A DNA stretch of 5,835 bases. Origin: an uncultured Lachnospiraceae bacterium (GTDB taxonomy: Bacteria; Bacillota; Clostridia; Lachnospirales; Lachnospiraceae). The stretch lies in NCBI GenBank assembly GCA_902783935.1, contig CACZTA010000068.1, forward strand, positions 1 through 5,835, in the 5' to 3' direction. The notes under the pieces were generated by a model. It saw only the letters and a list, made by a program, of their open reading frames with translations. It did no database searches and was not told the origin of the DNA. Below are positions 5,507 through 5,835 of this stretch, one piece after another (position 1 is the first letter of the stretch; each line of letters starts with the position of its first letter). A program made the translations under genes and the position numbers.

Positions 5507-5835
5507 ATGCTGAATGATGGCAATGAAAATTATGATCAGAGGACAATTAACCATCTGATTGCCAACGTCACGGAGGATGAACTCTGTGAGCTGGCAGAAT
5601 TGTTTAAGGTTTTCGGTGATTCAACCAGGATACGGATTCTTTTTGACCTGTTCCAGGGAGAGAAAAATGTGACCGAGATCTGCGAAGACCTTCAGATGAA
5701 CCAGTCCGCAGTATCGCATCAGCTGAAGATTTTGAGGACATCTAAGCTGATCGCATCGCGGAGAGACGGAAAAGCCGTGATTTACAGTCTGGCAGATGAC
5801 CATGTAAAAACAATTATTGCAATGGGCAAAGAGCA
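5507..5835 (+). CDS. ArsR/SmtB-family metal-sensing repressor, CzrA-like (3' end outside window)
   Basis: Winged-helix dimeric repressor that leaves its operator when metal binds. About 109 full codons are visible before the window ends. The sequence reads LAELFKVFGDSTRIRILFDL (first helices), then EICEDLQMNQSAVSHQLKILRTSKLI (helix-turn-helix and recognition helix SAVSHQLK), a wing RRDGKAVIYSL, and the start of helix alpha-5, ADDHVKTIIAMGKE. The wing-to-alpha-5 segment resembles CzrA, whose zinc site is Asp84, His86, His97 and His100. Here D-x-H is conserved, and the codon eleven residues after that His starts with CA at the window edge, so it is His or Gln. No ArsR-type alpha-3 Cys pair (CVC) is present, so an arsenic role is unlikely. 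Zn/Co/Ni sensing is inferred. The target operon, probably an exporter or permease, should lie to the right. Confidence 0.92.
   Translation, partial: MLNDGNENYDQRTINHLIANVTEDELCELAELFKVFGDSTRIRILFDLFQGEKNVTEICEDLQMNQSAVSHQLKILRTSKLIASRRDGKAVIYSLADDHVKTIIAMGKE

Overview
The window looks like a moderate-G+C member of the Firmicutes (Clostridia, possibly Lachnospiraceae-like). The inference rests on strong AGGAGG-type ribosome sites, classical intrinsic terminators, a consensus sigma-A promoter and the protein families present. It cannot be placed more exactly from sequence alone. All five recognisable genes are on the + strand, and all can be read as metal-ion uptake, delivery or sensing.

Region 1 (1-2959) holds the end of a ferric-iron-type ABC importer operon. 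It has a large two-domain permease, whose reading frame is open at the left window edge, and an FbpC/PotA-like ATPase with a TOBE domain. The substrate-binding protein is not in the window.

Region 2 (2960-3151) is a dense intergenic block. It has a near-perfect promoter (TGGACA, 17 bp, TATAAT), a foldable leader of roughly 87 nt containing an 11-codon ORF, and an intrinsic terminator. This lies just ahead of the next gene, so it is either a small RNA or an attenuated leader.

Region 3 (3152-5402) holds two G3E (COG0523/CobW-type) P-loop GTPase genes separated by a partial terminator. The first is a canonical metallochaperone with CxCC. Its two domains are separated by an 88-residue insert made only of His, Asp, Glu and Gly (45 His), built from tandem units of about 57 bp. 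The second is an unusual G3E-like protein that has lost CxCC and the NKxD-type base motif. In place of CobW_C it carries a C-terminal domain resembling DUF1980/YcgQ, with an MTCCADD motif. A very strong terminator ends the block.

Region 4 (5403-5835) holds a promoter overlapped by two tandem SmtB/CzrA-like operators, followed by an ArsR/SmtB-family repressor gene cut by the right window edge. The cut falls inside the codon for the expected third metal ligand of the alpha-5 zinc site.

Inferred picture: metal enters through the ABC importer, is buffered and delivered by the His-rich GTPase and its divergent partner, and a zinc-type ArsR sensor controls the next operon to the right. The metal (iron, zinc or another) is not settled by the sequence.
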